The notes: generated by a model not told the origin, from the letters alone. Positions 25,675-35,438 are shown, counted from the stretch's first letter. The stretch is DNA of 64,000 nt from Humidesulfovibrio mexicanus (GCF_900188225.1 NZ_FZOC01000003.1:62001-126000), one strand, 5' to 3'. A program made the numbers and translations.

Positions 25675-27102
25675 ATGGCCCAGATCCTGATTGTGGACGA
25701 CGACGCCCAGCTGCGCCAGAGCTTCGGCAAGATTCTGGAGGGCGAGGGCTTCGAGGTGCGCGCCGCGCCCAGCGGCGAGGCCGGGGTGGACGAAGTGGCC
25801 GCCAACCCGCCCGACCTCGTGGTCATGGACGTGCGGATGCCGGGCATGACCGGCATTGAGGCCATGCAGCACATGCGCGCGTCCTGCCCCGGCCTGCCGG
25901 TGATCATCATGACCGCCTACGGCGGCACCGAGACCGCCATCGAGGCCACCAAGCTCGGGGCCTTCGACTACATCCTCAAGCCCTTCGACATCCCGGACAT
26001 CCTCCGGCTCATCGGGCAGGCGCTGAACGCCGGGCGGCTGGCGCGCGCGCGGGTGGCCATAGGGCCGGACGAGGACGGGGACGACGCAAAGGACGACGCG
26101 CTGGTGGGGCAAAGCCGCGCCATGCAGGAGGTGTTCAAGGCCATCGGCCGCGCGGCGCCCACGGATGCGCTGGTGCTGGTGCGCGGGGAATCGGGCACGG
26201 GCAAGGAGCTGGTGGCCCGCGCGCTCTGGCAGCACAGCGCGCGGGCGGACAAGCCTTTTGTGGTCATCAACTGCGTGGCCATCCCGGAAACCCTGCTTGA
26301 AAGCGAGCTTTTCGGCTACGAGAAGGGCGCGTTCACGGGGGCGGGCTCGCGCCGGGTGGGCAAGATCGAACAGGCCCAGCGCGGCACGGTGTTTCTCGAC
26401 GAGATCGGCGACATGCCCATGAACGTGCAGGCCAAGATGCTGCGCCTGTTGCAGGAAAAGCAGATCGAGCGTCTGGGCGGGCGGGAGACCATTCCCGTGG
26501 ACGTGCGCATCATCGCCGCCACCAACCGCGACCTGGAGGCCGCCGTGGCCGAGGGCAGGCTGCGCGAGGACCTGTACTACCGGCTCAAGGTGGTGTCCGT
26601 GATGCTGCCCCCCCTGCGCGAGCGCACGGGCGATGTGCCGCGCCTGGCCGCGCACTTCCTCTCCCGCCTCTCGCGCGAGATGGACATGCCGAACCCCGGC
26701 CTGACCCCGGAGGCCCTGGACGTGCTCTCCGCGCACAGCTGGCCGGGCAACGTGCGCGAGCTGGGCAACGCCGTGCAGAAGGCGCTCATTTTTTCGCGCG
26801 GGTGCCCCATAGGGCAGGAGGAAATGCTCCAGGCCATCGGCTCCGGCGCCGCGGCCGTGGCCCCGGAGCGCGGGGACGACCCCCTGCGCGCCTTCATCCG
26901 CCGCGCGCTCATGGACAGGGCGGGCGAGAACGCCTTCGAGCACGTGCTCGACGCCGTGGGCCGAAGCGCCATCGCCGAGGCCCTGGAGCTGACCGGCGGC
27001 AACCGCACCCGCGCGGCCAAGTTGCTGGGGCTCTCCCGGCCCACGCTCATCGCCAAGATCGAAAAATACGGGCTCAAGGTCGTGACCCAGGTGCGGCGGT
27101 AG
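25675..27102 (+). CDS. NtrC-family sigma54-dependent response regulator
   Basis: The 475-aa activator has a REC domain (acceptor Asp52 in VVMDVRMPGM, Lys102 in ILKPFD), a AAA+ domain with Walker A GESGTGKE (171-178), the sigma54-contact loop GAFTGA (218-223), Walker B VFLDEIGD and RFREDLYYRL-type sensor motifs (REDLYYRLKV), and a C-terminal Fis-type HTH (about 435-472; TGGNRTRAAKLLGLSRPTL). It is cognate to the kinase just upstream. The adjacent efflux-type adaptor genes are possible targets, but no clear -24/-12 promoter was found before them; the sigma54 promoter at 16.8 kb is another candidate. Confidence 0.94.
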   Translation: MAQILIVDDDAQLRQSFGKILEGEGFEVRAAPSGEAGVDEVAANPPDLVVMDVRMPGMTGIEAMQHMRASCPGLPVIIMTAYGGTETAIEATKLGAFDYILKPFDIPDILRLIGQALNAGRLARARVAIGPDEDGDDAKDDALVGQSRAMQEVFKAIGRAAPTDALVLVRGESGTGKELVARALWQHSARADKPFVVINCVAIPETLLESELFGYEKGAFTGAGSRRVGKIEQAQRGTVFLDEIGDMPMNVQAKMLRLLQEKQIERLGGRETIPVDVRIIAATNRDLEAAVAEGRLREDLYYRLKVVSVMLPPLRERTGDVPRLAAHFLSRLSREMDMPNPGLTPEALDVLSAHSWPGNVRELGNAVQKALIFSRGCPIGQEEMLQAIGSGAAAVAPERGDDPLRAFIRRALMDRAGENAFEHVLDAVGRSAIAEALELTGGNRTRAAKLLGLSRPTLIAKIEKYGLKVVTQVRR

Positions 27103-27234
27103 CGCCGCAACGCCGCGCCCTGCCCTCTTGAACAAGGGTGGGGGATGTGCGTACAAGGGCCGTGGGCTGGGTAACCTGCTCCGTTTCCGGACCAGGGGTG
27201 GCCGGAGCGGACCCGCGAGGCGGAAAGAAGGCAC

Positions 27235-28371
27235 ATGTCCCGGAAAAAGCTTCTCATCTACGTTGTCGCCGCCCTGGTTGCGGCGGGCGCGGGCTGGTAT
27301 CTTGTGCACAAGAGCCGCGCCGCCGGGCAGACCAAGGTGCTGGCCACTGCGCACGTGGGCCGCGAGACCGTGAGCCGCGTGCTGGAGGCCACGGGCATCA
27401 TCAAGGCCCAGGTGGGCGCCAGCGTCAAGATCGGCGCGCGCGCCACGGGAACCATCTCCCGCGTGTACGTGCGCGTGGGCGACGCGGTCAAAAAGGGCCA
27501 GGTGGTGGCCGAGATCGACGCCCGCGAGCTGACCGCCCAGCGCGAGGAGGCCGAGGCCCGGCTCAAGCTGGCCGAGGCCAAGGCGAAGTTCACGGGCATC
27601 ACCCTGCCCCGGCACCAGACCCTCACCCAGCAAGGCCTGCAAGCCCAGAGCGTGCTGGACGAGAGCGAGCAGAACCACCGCGTCGCCAGGGCCGAGGCCG
27701 CCGCCGCGCGCGCCGCCCTGCGCACCCTGGACGTGCGCATCTCCTACACCAAGATCGTCAGCCCCATCGACGGTGTGGTCTCCCAGGTCACGGCCCAGGA
27801 GGGCGAGACCATCGTGGCCGGGCTGCAGGTGGCCAACCTCGTCACCGTGCTCGACCCCACGCGTCTGGAAATGTGGATCTACGTGGACGAGACCGACGTG
27901 GGCCGCGTGCGGCCGGGACTGCCCGTGGAGTTTCGCGTGGACTCGCAGCCGGACAAGGCCTTCACCGGCGCCGTGGACCGCGTGTACCCGGAGCCGGAGA
28001 TCCGCGACAACATCGTGTACTACAAGGCCCTGGTCACCGTGGACCGCGACCACGCCCTGTCGCTTCGGCCGGAGATGACCACCCAGTGCAGCATCGTGGT
28101 GGACACGCGCGAGAACGTGCTCGCCGTGCCCAACCAGGCCCTCAAGTGGGTGGCGGGCAAGCAGACCGTGTTCGTGGTGGACAAGGCCCGGCCCGAGGGC
28201 GTGCGCCGCGTGGAGCCCAAGCTGGGCCTGCCCGGTCTGGAGAAGAGCGAGGTGCTTGAAGGCCTTGCCGAAGGCGACGAGGTGGCCACGCAGATTGTGT
28301 TGGCCGGGCAGGACAAACCCGCCGAGGCCAAGAAGGCCGCCGATAAGAACGGCGACGGGAAGGCCCGCTAG
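27235..28371 (+). CDS. Periplasmic adaptor (membrane fusion) protein, MacA/HlyD type
   Basis: The 378-aa protein has an N-terminal membrane anchor (about 5-22), a lipoyl/barrel-sandwich half (GTISRVYVRVGDAVKKGQVVAEID), a short helical hairpin, the second half (SPIDGVVSQVTAQEGETIVAG), and beta-barrel and membrane-proximal domains. Such proteins bridge an inner-membrane transporter to an outer-membrane channel. Its last codon abuts the following ABC ATPase gene, as in macAB operons. The hairpin is short compared with RND adaptors, which fits a MacA-type partner. About 28 Lys/Ala/Asp-rich residues end the protein. Confidence 0.88.
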   Translation: MSRKKLLIYVVAALVAAGAGWYLVHKSRAAGQTKVLATAHVGRETVSRVLEATGIIKAQVGASVKIGARATGTISRVYVRVGDAVKKGQVVAEIDARELTAQREEAEARLKLAEAKAKFTGITLPRHQTLTQQGLQAQSVLDESEQNHRVARAEAAAARAALRTLDVRISYTKIVSPIDGVVSQVTAQEGETIVAGLQVANLVTVLDPTRLEMWIYVDETDVGRVRPGLPVEFRVDSQPDKAFTGAVDRVYPEPEIRDNIVYYKALVTVDRDHALSLRPEMTTQCSIVVDTRENVLAVPNQALKWVAGKQTVFVVDKARPEGVRRVEPKLGLPGLEKSEVLEGLAEGDEVATQIVLAGQDKPAEAKKAADKNGDGKAR

Positions 28372-29229
28372 ATGGCCCCTGCCGGGTCTTCCGCCCTTGC
28401 CACGGGCCAGCCCGTCGTGGAGCTTTCCGGCATCCGCAAGGTGTTCCGGCAGGTGCTTGCGCCAGAGGCCCGGCCCGGCCTTTTTGCCCGCCTTTGGGGC
28501 CGCGCCGCGGGCGGCAGGGACCGGCCGGACGCTCCGGCCGCCGCCGCGCCCGATGTGGCCCAGAACGCCGAGGCCGGAGTGGAGGTGCTCTCCGGCATCG
28601 ACCTCACCATCCGCGCGGGGGAGTTCGTGGCCCTGCAAGGCACGTCCGGTTCGGGCAAGAGCACGCTTTTGCACCTCATGGGCCTGCTGGATTCGCCCAC
28701 GTCGGGAACCTACCGCCTGCTGGGGCGCGATGTGTCCCACCTGGCGGACGATGAGCTGTCGCGCCTGCGCAACACCGTGCTCGGCTTCGTGTTCCAGAGC
28801 TTCTACCTGGTGCCCTACGCCACGGCCCTGGAGAACGTCATGTTGCCGGGCATGTATTCCGGCCTCTCCCAGGGCGAGCTGCGCTCCCGCGGCCTGGAGC
28901 TGCTTGACCGCGTGGGCCTGGCCGACCGTGTGAACTTCAAGCCGGCCAATCTCTCGGGCGGGCAGCAGCAGCGCGTGGCCATGGCGCGCGCCTTGCTCAA
29001 CAGGCCCCGCCTCATCCTGGCCGACGAGCCCACCGGGCAGTTGGACAGCGCCACCAGCGCCGACATCATGCGCCTGTTCGCCCAGGTGAACGCCACCGGC
29101 ACCAGCATTGTGCTGGTGACCCACGACGAGGACGTGGCCGCCCAGGCCGGGCGGCTCATCCGCATTGCCGACGGCCGCCTGGTGTCCGACTCCGGCCCTG
29201 GCGCGCCTTCGGTTCCGGCCCCGGCGTGA
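28372..29229 (+). CDS. ABC transporter ATP-binding protein, MacB/LolD type, without its permease
   Basis: The 285-aa ATPase has Walker A GTSGSGKST, Q-loop VFQSFYLVP, signature LSGGQQQRVAMARAL, Walker B LILADEPT and H-loop VTHDED. The N-terminal part is unusual: after VVELSGIRKVFRQV there is an insert of about 45 residues rich in Ala, Arg and Pro before VEVLSGIDLTIRAGEF. The FtsX-type permease domain that normally follows (fused in MacB or separate) is absent; the next gene is a radical SAM protein. It starts directly at the stop codon of the adaptor gene. Confidence 0.9.
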   Translation: MAPAGSSALATGQPVVELSGIRKVFRQVLAPEARPGLFARLWGRAAGGRDRPDAPAAAAPDVAQNAEAGVEVLSGIDLTIRAGEFVALQGTSGSGKSTLLHLMGLLDSPTSGTYRLLGRDVSHLADDELSRLRNTVLGFVFQSFYLVPYATALENVMLPGMYSGLSQGELRSRGLELLDRVGLADRVNFKPANLSGGQQQRVAMARALLNRPRLILADEPTGQLDSATSADIMRLFAQVNATGTSIVLVTHDEDVAAQAGRLIRIADGRLVSDSGPGAPSVPAPA

Positions 29230-30314
29230 GGCCCGGCGTGCGCTCCTGCCTGAAGGCGCCGGACCAGGAGGGCGGCGGCGGGTGCATCCTGGCCCGCTTT
29301 CCCCACCCGGAGCCCCAGCGTCCGCCGAAAAAGGCGCGGCCGCCCGTGCTGCCCGTGTTCCTGCCCTTCGCCGGGTGCCCGGGCCGCTGCGTATTCTGCA
29401 ACCAGACCGCGCAGACCGGCCAGGCCCCGCGGCCCCTGGACGCGGCCCTGCGCGACCTCGAAGAGGCCCTTTCCCGCCCCGGCCCGCCCGTGGAGCTGGC
29501 ATTCTACGGCGGCACCTTCACCGCCCTGCCTGAACCGTGGCCCAGGCGCTTTTTGGAGTGCGCCGGGCGGCATCTCGCCACGGGCCGCGTGGCGCGGGTG
29601 CGCTGCTCCACCCGTCCGGACGCCGTGGGAGCCGTCACGTTGGCGCAATTGCGGGATTTGGGGCTGTCTTTGGTGGAGTTGGGCGTGCAAAGTTTTGACG
29701 ACGCGGCCCTTGCGGCCAGCCGACGCGGCTACGATGGGGCCGCGGCTCTGCGCGGCTGCGAGGCTGTGCTCGCCGCCGGGCTTGCCCTTGGCGTGCAGCT
29801 GATGCCGGGAATGCCCGGCCAGAGGCCGGAAGCCTTTGCCGCGGACGCGGCGCGCGCTGCCGCGCTGGCCCCGGAGCTGTGCCGTCTGTACCCCTGTCTG
29901 GTGCTGGAGGGCACGGAACTGGCCGCGCTGTGGCGCGCCGGGGCCTATGCCCCCTGGCCGCTGGACCGGACCGTGGACGCCCTGGCCGGGGCGCTGGCCG
30001 TGTTGTGGCGCGCCGGGGTTCCTGCGGCGCGGGTGGGCCTGGCCGAGGAGCCGGGGCTCCCGGTGCTGGCCGGGCCCAGGCATCCGGCCCTGGGACAGCT
30101 GGCGCGCAGCAAGGCCCTTCTGCTCCATGTGCGGGAGCGCCTGGCCGGGCTCTGCGTTCCGGCTCGGACCCTGTGCGCGCCGCGCCGCCTGCAGGGCGAG
30201 GTCTTGGGCCACAAGAACGCCCTCGCCGCCGAGTACGCGGCCCTTGGCCTCGACGTGCGCCTGTGGGACGCCGCCGAGCTCGCTCTGCTTGGGCCTGACG
30301 CCCCCCTTGCCTGA
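29226..30314 (+). CDS. Elp3-like radical SAM protein lacking an acetyltransferase domain
   Basis: The 362-aa protein has the radical SAM cluster motif [10 protein letters not shown] (CxxxCxxC, about residues 50-57), the [11 protein letters not shown] motif and [22 protein letters not shown], which is typical of Elp3/YhcC-type enzymes. The C-terminal GNAT domain of Elp3 is missing, so it resembles the bacterial short Elp3-like group of unknown substrate, possibly tRNA modification. A GTG start overlaps the stop of the ABC gene (GTGA), suggesting coupling, though a later start is possible because the first 35 residues are not conserved-looking. Confidence 0.8.
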   Translation: MRPGVRSCLKAPDQEGGGGCILARFPHPEPQRPPKKARPPVLPVFLPFAGCPGRCVFCNQTAQTGQAPRPLDAALRDLEEALSRPGPPVELAFYGGTFTALPEPWPRRFLECAGRHLATGRVARVRCSTRPDAVGAVTLAQLRDLGLSLVELGVQSFDDAALAASRRGYDGAAALRGCEAVLAAGLALGVQLMPGMPGQRPEAFAADAARAAALAPELCRLYPCLVLEGTELAALWRAGAYAPWPLDRTVDALAGALAVLWRAGVPAARVGLAEEPGLPVLAGPRHPALGQLARSKALLLHVRERLAGLCVPARTLCAPRRLQGEVLGHKNALAAEYAALGLDVRLWDAAELALLGPDAPLA

Positions 30315-30396
30315 CCCGCCGGGATCCCCCTTGCTCCGGGGCTTTGCGCCGGGGGCGAAATCTGGTAGCGTGCCGCAGCTTTTCGAAGGGGAACAC

Positions 30397-32097
30397 ATGA
30401 AAGCCAAGCAATATCTCGAAGATGCCCTGCGCGCCGCGCTTACCCGCATGGAACTGCCCTGGCCGGACAAGCTGCTCATCGAGCCCCCGCGCGAGCGCAA
30501 GTTCGGCGACTATTCCGCCAACGCCGCCATGCTGCTGGCCGCTGCCGCCAAAAAGAAGCCCCGCGACATCGCCGAGGCCCTGGCCGCGGAACTGCGCGCC
30601 GCCGATGCGGACGCCTGTTTCGCACGCATCGAGGTGGCCGGGCCGGGCTTTTTGAACGTCACCTTTGCGCCGGGCTTTTGGCGCACCATTCTGGCCGATG
30701 TGCGCGCCGCAGGGCCCGCCTACGGCCAGTCGAACCTGGGCGGCGGCAAGAAGGTGCAGGTGGAATACGTCTCCGCCAACCCCACCGGGCCCCTGCACAT
30801 CGGCCATGGGCGCGGCGCGGCCTTGGGCGACAGCCTGGCCCGCCTGCTCAGAAAGACCGGGCACCAGGTGTCCTGCGAATACTACATCAATGACGCCGGA
30901 CGGCAGATGCGCATCCTGGGCGACTCCGTGTGGCTGCGTCTGCGCCAGATAGCCGATCCGTCCATCCCCGACCTGGAGGACTTCTACCGGGGCGACTACA
31001 TCCGCGACATCGCCGTGCGCGTGCGCCGTGAGAACCCCGGCATCCTCTCCATGCCGGAGAAGGACGCCGTGGACATTTGCTTCCGCGCGGCCGTGGACGA
31101 GATTCTGGCCGGAATCAAGAAGGACCTGGCCGACTTCCGCGTGGGGCACGACGTGTGGTTTTCCGAAAAGAGCCTGGTGGACGCCGGGCCCGACGGCGGG
31201 CCGAGCAAGGTGGGCGAAGCCTTCGCCGACCTGGCCGCGCGCGGGCTGACCTACGAGAGCGACGGCGCCCTCTGGTTCCGCACCACGGACTTCGGCGACG
31301 ACAAGGACCGCGTGCTCCGCAAGTCCAGCGGCGAGCTTACCTACTTCGCCTCGGACATCGCCTACCACCATGACAAGTTCAGGCGCGGCTTCGACCGGCT
31401 CATCGACATCTGGGGAGCCGACCACCACGGCTACGTGCCGCGGATGCAGGGCGCGGTGACGGCCCTGGGCCGCCAGGGCGCCCTCACCGTGATCCTTGTG
31501 CAGTTGGTGAGCCTTTTGAGGGACGGCGAGCAGGTGGCCATGAGCACCCGCGCCGGGCAGTTCGAGACCCTGGCCGACGTGGTGGCCTATGTGGGGGCCG
31601 ATGCCGCGCGCTTCCTGTTCCTCTCGCGCAAGAGCGATTCGCCCTTGGAGTTCGACCTGGAGCTGGTGCGCAAAAAGAGCATGGACAACCCCGTCTATTA
31701 TGTGCAGTACGCCCACGCCCGCGTGCACTCCATGCTGGCCAAGGGGCGGGAGGCGGGCATTGTCCCGGCAGCGCCCGGCGAGGAGCGCCTTGCCGCCCTG
31801 GACACCGAGGAGGATCTGCAGCTGCTGCGCCTCATGGAGCGTTTCCCCGACGTGGTGGCCCACGCGGCCGAGAACCTGGCCCCCCACGCCGTAAGCGCCT
31901 ATCTCTCGGAGCTGGCGTCCGCGCTGCATAAGTATTATACGCAGCACCACGTGCTTTCCGCCGGGCCGGATGTGGCCGCCGCGAGGCTCCTGCTGCTTTC
32001 CTGCGTGGCGGAGACCCTGGCGGCGGGTCTCGACCTGCTGGGCGTGAGCGCGCCGGAGCGCATGGACCAGGCGGGCGTTGACGAGACCGCCCAGTAG
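30397..32097 (+). CDS. argS: Arginyl-tRNA synthetase
   Basis: The 566-aa class I synthetase has an N-terminal Add-1 domain, the HIGH motif within [13 protein letters not shown], the [10 protein letters not shown] block, and MSTRAGQF in the KMSKS position (ArgS enzymes often have a degenerate KMSK). The C-terminal anticodon-binding domain includes [11 protein letters not shown]. It starts at an ATG preceded by GAAGGGG. About 80 bases separate it from the radical SAM gene and 35 from the SPOR protein gene. Confidence 0.95.
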   Translation: MKAKQYLEDALRAALTRMELPWPDKLLIEPPRERKFGDYSANAAMLLAAAAKKKPRDIAEALAAELRAADADACFARIEVAGPGFLNVTFAPGFWRTILADVRAAGPAYGQSNLGGGKKVQVEYVSANPTGPLHIGHGRGAALGDSLARLLRKTGHQVSCEYYINDAGRQMRILGDSVWLRLRQIADPSIPDLEDFYRGDYIRDIAVRVRRENPGILSMPEKDAVDICFRAAVDEILAGIKKDLADFRVGHDVWFSEKSLVDAGPDGGPSKVGEAFADLAARGLTYESDGALWFRTTDFGDDKDRVLRKSSGELTYFASDIAYHHDKFRRGFDRLIDIWGADHHGYVPRMQGAVTALGRQGALTVILVQLVSLLRDGEQVAMSTRAGQFETLADVVAYVGADAARFLFLSRKSDSPLEFDLELVRKKSMDNPVYYVQYAHARVHSMLAKGREAGIVPAAPGEERLAALDTEEDLQLLRLMERFPDVVAHAAENLAPHAVSAYLSELASALHKYYTQHHVLSAGPDVAAARLLLLSCVAETLAAGLDLLGVSAPERMDQAGVDETAQ

Positions 32098-32132
32098 GCG
32101 GCGCGTCCAGTCCAGCCCGCAAGGAGACCGGC

Positions 32133-32945
32133 ATGAATGCGCCCATACGCCTGAAGGATCCCAGCGTTTCCGGAAAGCAATACACCATCAGCATGGGGTT
32201 TGGCGGGTTCGCCGCCCTGGTGGCCTGTCTGGCCCTGGCCCTGAGCCTTTTCTTCGTGCTTGGGGTGCTGGTGGGCCGGGGCCACAAGCCCGAGACTGCC
32301 GTGCCCGTCGTGGCGGACATCATGCCACGAGAGGTCCCGGCCACCGTGCCCGCCCCGCCGCAGGAGGTGCTGAAGGCGGAGGAGCTTTCCTATACCCAGC
32401 ACCTTGGCCAGGCCCACGACGGCCCCGCCCCCAGCAGGCCGATCGATGCGGAGCGTCCACGGCCGCCGGTCAAGCCTGCGGCCAAGCCCCAGGCCAAAGC
32501 CGACGCCAAGCCCCAGGCCAAAGCCGACGCCAAGCCCCAGGCCAGCAAGCCGGATGCGCCGCCCCCGGCCAAGGCCTTGGCCGATGCGTCCGCGCGCAAG
32601 CCGACGGACAGCAAGGTGGACAGGCTGGCCGACGCCGTTGTGTCCAAGGCCCAAGGCAAGAAAACGTCCCCCCCGCCGAAGCCCGACGCCGACACCCGCC
32701 GCTACGACTACGCCTACCAGACCGCGACTTTCCCCGATGCCGACTCCGCCCGCGCGCACCTCAAGCGCATCAAGGCCCTTGGCATTAAGGGCGATGTGGA
32801 ATCCGGCCAGACCGACGGCAAGGACTGGCACCGCGTGGTGGTGTTCTTCCAAGGCACCCCCACCGATACCCGCGCCTTGAAGGCCAAGCTCGCCACCATC
32901 GGCGTGCAGAAGCTCGTCATGCGCTCCAAGGTCGCCGCCGAGTAG
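32133..32945 (+). CDS. SPOR-domain membrane protein
   Basis: The 270-aa protein has a short cytoplasmic tail, one membrane segment (about 26-48: FAALVACLALALSLFFVLGVL), a low-complexity periplasmic linker with a near-perfect 8-residue repeat (KPQAKADA twice, then KPQASKPD), and a C-terminal SPOR domain (about 190-268: YDYAYQTATFPDADSARAHL to KLVMRS). SPOR domains bind denuded peptidoglycan at the division septum. AAGGAG precedes the ATG. A probable two-gene operon with argS ends in a hairpin. Confidence 0.9.
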   Translation: MNAPIRLKDPSVSGKQYTISMGFGGFAALVACLALALSLFFVLGVLVGRGHKPETAVPVVADIMPREVPATVPAPPQEVLKAEELSYTQHLGQAHDGPAPSRPIDAERPRPPVKPAAKPQAKADAKPQAKADAKPQASKPDAPPPAKALADASARKPTDSKVDRLADAVVSKAQGKKTSPPPKPDADTRRYDYAYQTATFPDADSARAHLKRIKALGIKGDVESGQTDGKDWHRVVVFFQGTPTDTRALKAKLATIGVQKLVMRSKVAAE

Positions 32946-32972
32946 CGCCCTACAGGCGTGGCAAGATGGCTG

Positions 32973-33007
32973 GAGGCGGCCCGGATGTTCGTCGTCCGGG
33001 CCGCCTC
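32973..33007. terminator. Hairpin after the SPOR gene
   Basis: A perfect 13-bp stem (GAGGCGGCCCGGA with TCCGGGCCGCCTC) and a 9-base loop lie 28 bases after the stop. There is no clear U-run. It lies between the SPOR gene and the convergent HD-GYP gene. Confidence 0.65.
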
Positions 33008-33080
33008 TGCGTGAGGAGGGTGGAATGAGGCTGTGGTCTGTGGAGTGTGGAGGTGGGCGGAGATATGTGTCGCCGCGGGC

Positions 33081-33896
33081 CTAGGCCGTCGCGGCGAGAT
33101 TCCTTCTTTCCAGAACGGCCCGCGCGGCCTTGGGCCCGGCCCACAAGGGGCTTGGCGGGGCCTTGCGCAGCAGGCCGTGGAGTTCGCGGCGCACGGAGAG
33201 TAGGTCGCGCACCACGCAGGGATCGAAATGCGAGCCGGAGCACCGCTCCACCTCCGCCAGGGCCTCGTCCAGGCTCAGGCTGCGGCGGTAGGGGCGCTCC
33301 TCGGTCATGGCCGAAAGCGCATCGGCCACGGCGACGATGCGCGCGCCAAGCGGAATGTCGCGACCGCCGATGCCGTAGGGGTAGCCCAGGCCGTCCCAGC
33401 GCTCATGGTGGGCAAGCACGATCTCGCACACGCCGGGCTTGCCCCGAAACACCCTCACCGGCCGCAAAATGTCCGCGCCGATCTTGGGGTGCCTGCGCAT
33501 GATCTCCCACTCCAGAGAGGTGAGGGGACCTGGTTTCTGCAAAATGCTGTCCGGGATGCCGATCTTGCCCACATCGTGCAGGTGGCCGGCCATGTGCACC
33601 ACATCGGCCTGCAACGCGGTCAAGCCGTGGGCCTGGGCCAGCAGGCTGCACACGTCGGCGACCACGGTGGAGTGCTCGAAGAGTCGGCAGTCGCGGGCGT
33701 CCACGGCGCGTCCAAGGCTCTCGGCCAGTTCGTGGGCCGTGCCCACGGCGCATGAGGACATGCCGCCGCATGTGCAGGAGCCGCCGCATGTGCACAAGCC
33801 GTCCGGGGAATCGCAGCCCTTCTGGCCGGTGGCCTCGCTGTGCCCGGTTGTCCCCTGGGCGGTGAGGCTCCATGCGTCTGCGCTTTCCCTGAACAT
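33081..33896 (-). CDS. HD-GYP phosphodiesterase with Cys-rich N-terminus
   Basis: The 271-aa protein carries an HD-GYP domain that hydrolyses c-di-GMP: HDVGKIGIPDSIL (HD plus Lys), LAHHERWDGLGYPYG (HHExxDGxGYP) and the DALSAMTEERPYR block are all intact. The N-terminal 50 residues hold six Cys in a CTCGG-type pattern (Cys 28, 35, 37, 41, 43, 49) with no known fold, possibly a metal or redox site. There is no membrane segment or receiver domain. GGAGAG lies near the ATG. A sigma70-like promoter lies upstream. Confidence 0.9.
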   Translation of the reverse strand: MFRESADAWSLTAQGTTGHSEATGQKGCDSPDGLCTCGGSCTCGGMSSCAVGTAHELAESLGRAVDARDCRLFEHSTVVADVCSLLAQAHGLTALQADVVHMAGHLHDVGKIGIPDSILQKPGPLTSLEWEIMRRHPKIGADILRPVRVFRGKPGVCEIVLAHHERWDGLGYPYGIGGRDIPLGARIVAVADALSAMTEERPYRRSLSLDEALAEVERCSGSHFDPCVVRDLLSVRRELHGLLRKAPPSPLWAGPKAARAVLERRNLAATA

Positions 33897-33937
33897 GCCG
33901 CTCTCCTTTTCCGTTGCTGATCCCGTTGCGCAGTTCG

Positions 33938-33966
33938 TGTATGCTCTTATTGAAATTGAATGTCAA
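33938..33966 (-). promoter_or_regulatory. Sigma70 promoter of the HD-GYP gene
   Basis: On the minus strand: TTGACA (33966-33961), 17 bases, then CATACA (33943-33938), about 40 bases before the ATG. The region is AT-rich. Confidence 0.55.
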
Positions 33967-34003
33967 CATCAAAATTGCCGCTTCCCGAATTTTTCCGTCT
34001 TTC

Positions 34004-34037
34004 AAAAAAATGCCCCGCCGATGGGCTCGGCGGGGCA
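34004..34037 (-). terminator. Intrinsic terminator of the phosphomannomutase gene
   Basis: An 11-bp perfect stem (TGCCCCGCCGA/TCGGCGGGGCA) is followed on the minus strand by a run of seven T. It starts 28 bases after the stop of the leftward gene. Confidence 0.85.
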
Positions 34038-34064
34038 TGAAAGCCGGGAAGGGGCGGGGCTGGT

Positions 34065-35438
34065 TTACGCCGGGTCGCTAAGCTCGCGGATCCAGCGCTC
34101 CAAAGGCGCCTCCACAAGCCCGCGTATTTCCGCGAGGCGCTGGGCGCTTTCGGCTTCGAACCGCAGCACCAGCGCGGGCTGGGTGTTGGAGGCCCGCACC
34201 AGGGCCCAGCCGTCCGGAAACACCAGGCGCGCGCCATCGTCGCCTTCCAGGGTGTAGGTCTTGGCGAACTCCTGGCGGGCGCGCTCGGCCACGGCGAATT
34301 TCACCTGGTCCGGGCAGTCCACGCGCAGCTCCGGGGTCACGAAGGTTTGTGGCCAGTCATCCAGCAGGCGCGACACCGGCGCGGCCTCGCGGGAAACGAT
34401 CTCCACCAGCCGCAGGGCCGCGTACGGCGCGTCGTCGAAGCCGTAGTAGCGGTCGGCGAAGAACATGTGTCCGCTCATTTCTCCGGCCAGGGCCGCTCCC
34501 TCGGAGAGCAGGCGATCCTTGATCAGCGAATGCCCGGTGGCCGACATGATGGGCCGGCCGCCGTGCCGGGCGATGTCCTGGAAGAGCAGGTGCGAGCACT
34601 TCACATCCCCGATGACCGCGGCGCCGGGCTTTTCGGCCAGCACCTGCCGGGCGAACACGGCCAGCAGCCGGTCCCCGTGGATCACCTGCGCGCGTTCGTC
34701 CACAACGCCGATGCGGTCGCCGTCCCCGTCGAGCCCGATGCCGAGCTCGGCCCCGCACTCCAGCACCTTGGCCTTGAGCGCTACAAGATTCTTTTCCTCG
34801 ACAGGGTCGGGGTGGTGGTTGGGGAAGCGGCCGTCCGGCTCGCAAAACAGTTCCACCACCTCGGCCCCGGCGCTGCGCAGCAGGTCGCGGGCCACAAGCC
34901 CGGCCGCGCCGTTGCCTCCGTCCAGCACCACTTTTACCGGCCGCGACAGCTTCACCAGCGCGGAAACGGTTCCCAGATAGCTTGGCACGATGTCGTGCTG
35001 GCAGGCCACGCCGTTGCCTTGCGGAAAGGCGTTCTGCTCCATGAGCCGGGCCAGTTGTTGTATTTCGTTGGAGTGGATGGTGCTTCTGCCCGCCCAGACC
35101 TTGAACCCGTTGTACTCCGAAGGGTTGTGGCTGGCCGTGATCATGACCCCGGCCTGATAGCCCAGGTGGCGGATGGCGAAGTAGCACACCGGCGTGGGCA
35201 CCATGTCCAGGAACAGCACGTCCACGCCCGTGGCGCACAGGCCGCGCACCATGCGCTCCTGGAAGCCCGCGGAGGTGAGGCGGCAGTCGTGCCCCACCAC
35301 GGCCCGCGAAAACCCGCGCGAGAGGAAGTACGCCCCGCAGGCCCGGCCCAGGCGCTCCACCCAGTCGGCGTCAAAGTCGCGGCCAACGATGCCGCGGATA
35401 TCGTATGCCCGAAAAATGCGTGCTGTGGCGCTGTCCAT
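34065..35438 (-). CDS. Phosphomannomutase/phosphoglucomutase
   Basis: The 457-aa alpha-D-phosphohexomutase interconverts the 6- and 1-phosphates of mannose or glucose, feeding nucleotide-sugar synthesis. It has FRAYDIRGIVGRD, the phosphoserine loop TASHNPSEYNGFK, the metal loop GLDGDGDRIGVVD, GEMSGHMFFADRYYG (sugar binding, GEMSGH as in AlgC-type enzymes), and the phosphate-binding RASNTQPALVLRFE. The ATG at 35438 has GGGAGA upstream; the frame runs on for 88 codons without family similarity. It is monocistronic, with its own terminator. Confidence 0.92.
   Translation of the reverse strand: MDSATARIFRAYDIRGIVGRDFDADWVERLGRACGAYFLSRGFSRAVVGHDCRLTSAGFQERMVRGLCATGVDVLFLDMVPTPVCYFAIRHLGYQAGVMITASHNPSEYNGFKVWAGRSTIHSNEIQQLARLMEQNAFPQGNGVACQHDIVPSYLGTVSALVKLSRPVKVVLDGGNGAAGLVARDLLRSAGAEVVELFCEPDGRFPNHHPDPVEEKNLVALKAKVLECGAELGIGLDGDGDRIGVVDERAQVIHGDRLLAVFARQVLAEKPGAAVIGDVKCSHLLFQDIARHGGRPIMSATGHSLIKDRLLSEGAALAGEMSGHMFFADRYYGFDDAPYAALRLVEIVSREAAPVSRLLDDWPQTFVTPELRVDCPDQVKFAVAERARQEFAKTYTLEGDDGARLVFPDGWALVRASNTQPALVLRFEAESAQRLAEIRGLVEAPLERWIRELSDPA

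Noticed and set aside
27103-27234. Sigma54 promoter (GGGCTGGGTAACCTGC) before the MacA-like gene
   Set aside because: The GG and GC dinucleotides are 13-14 bases apart rather than 12, so the required spacing is not met.
33900-34010. Possible further copy of the shared phage-gene element near CCGTCTTTC
   Set aside because: It lacks GCCAA, CGGG and a -10 at the fixed distance, and lies over the terminator T-run.
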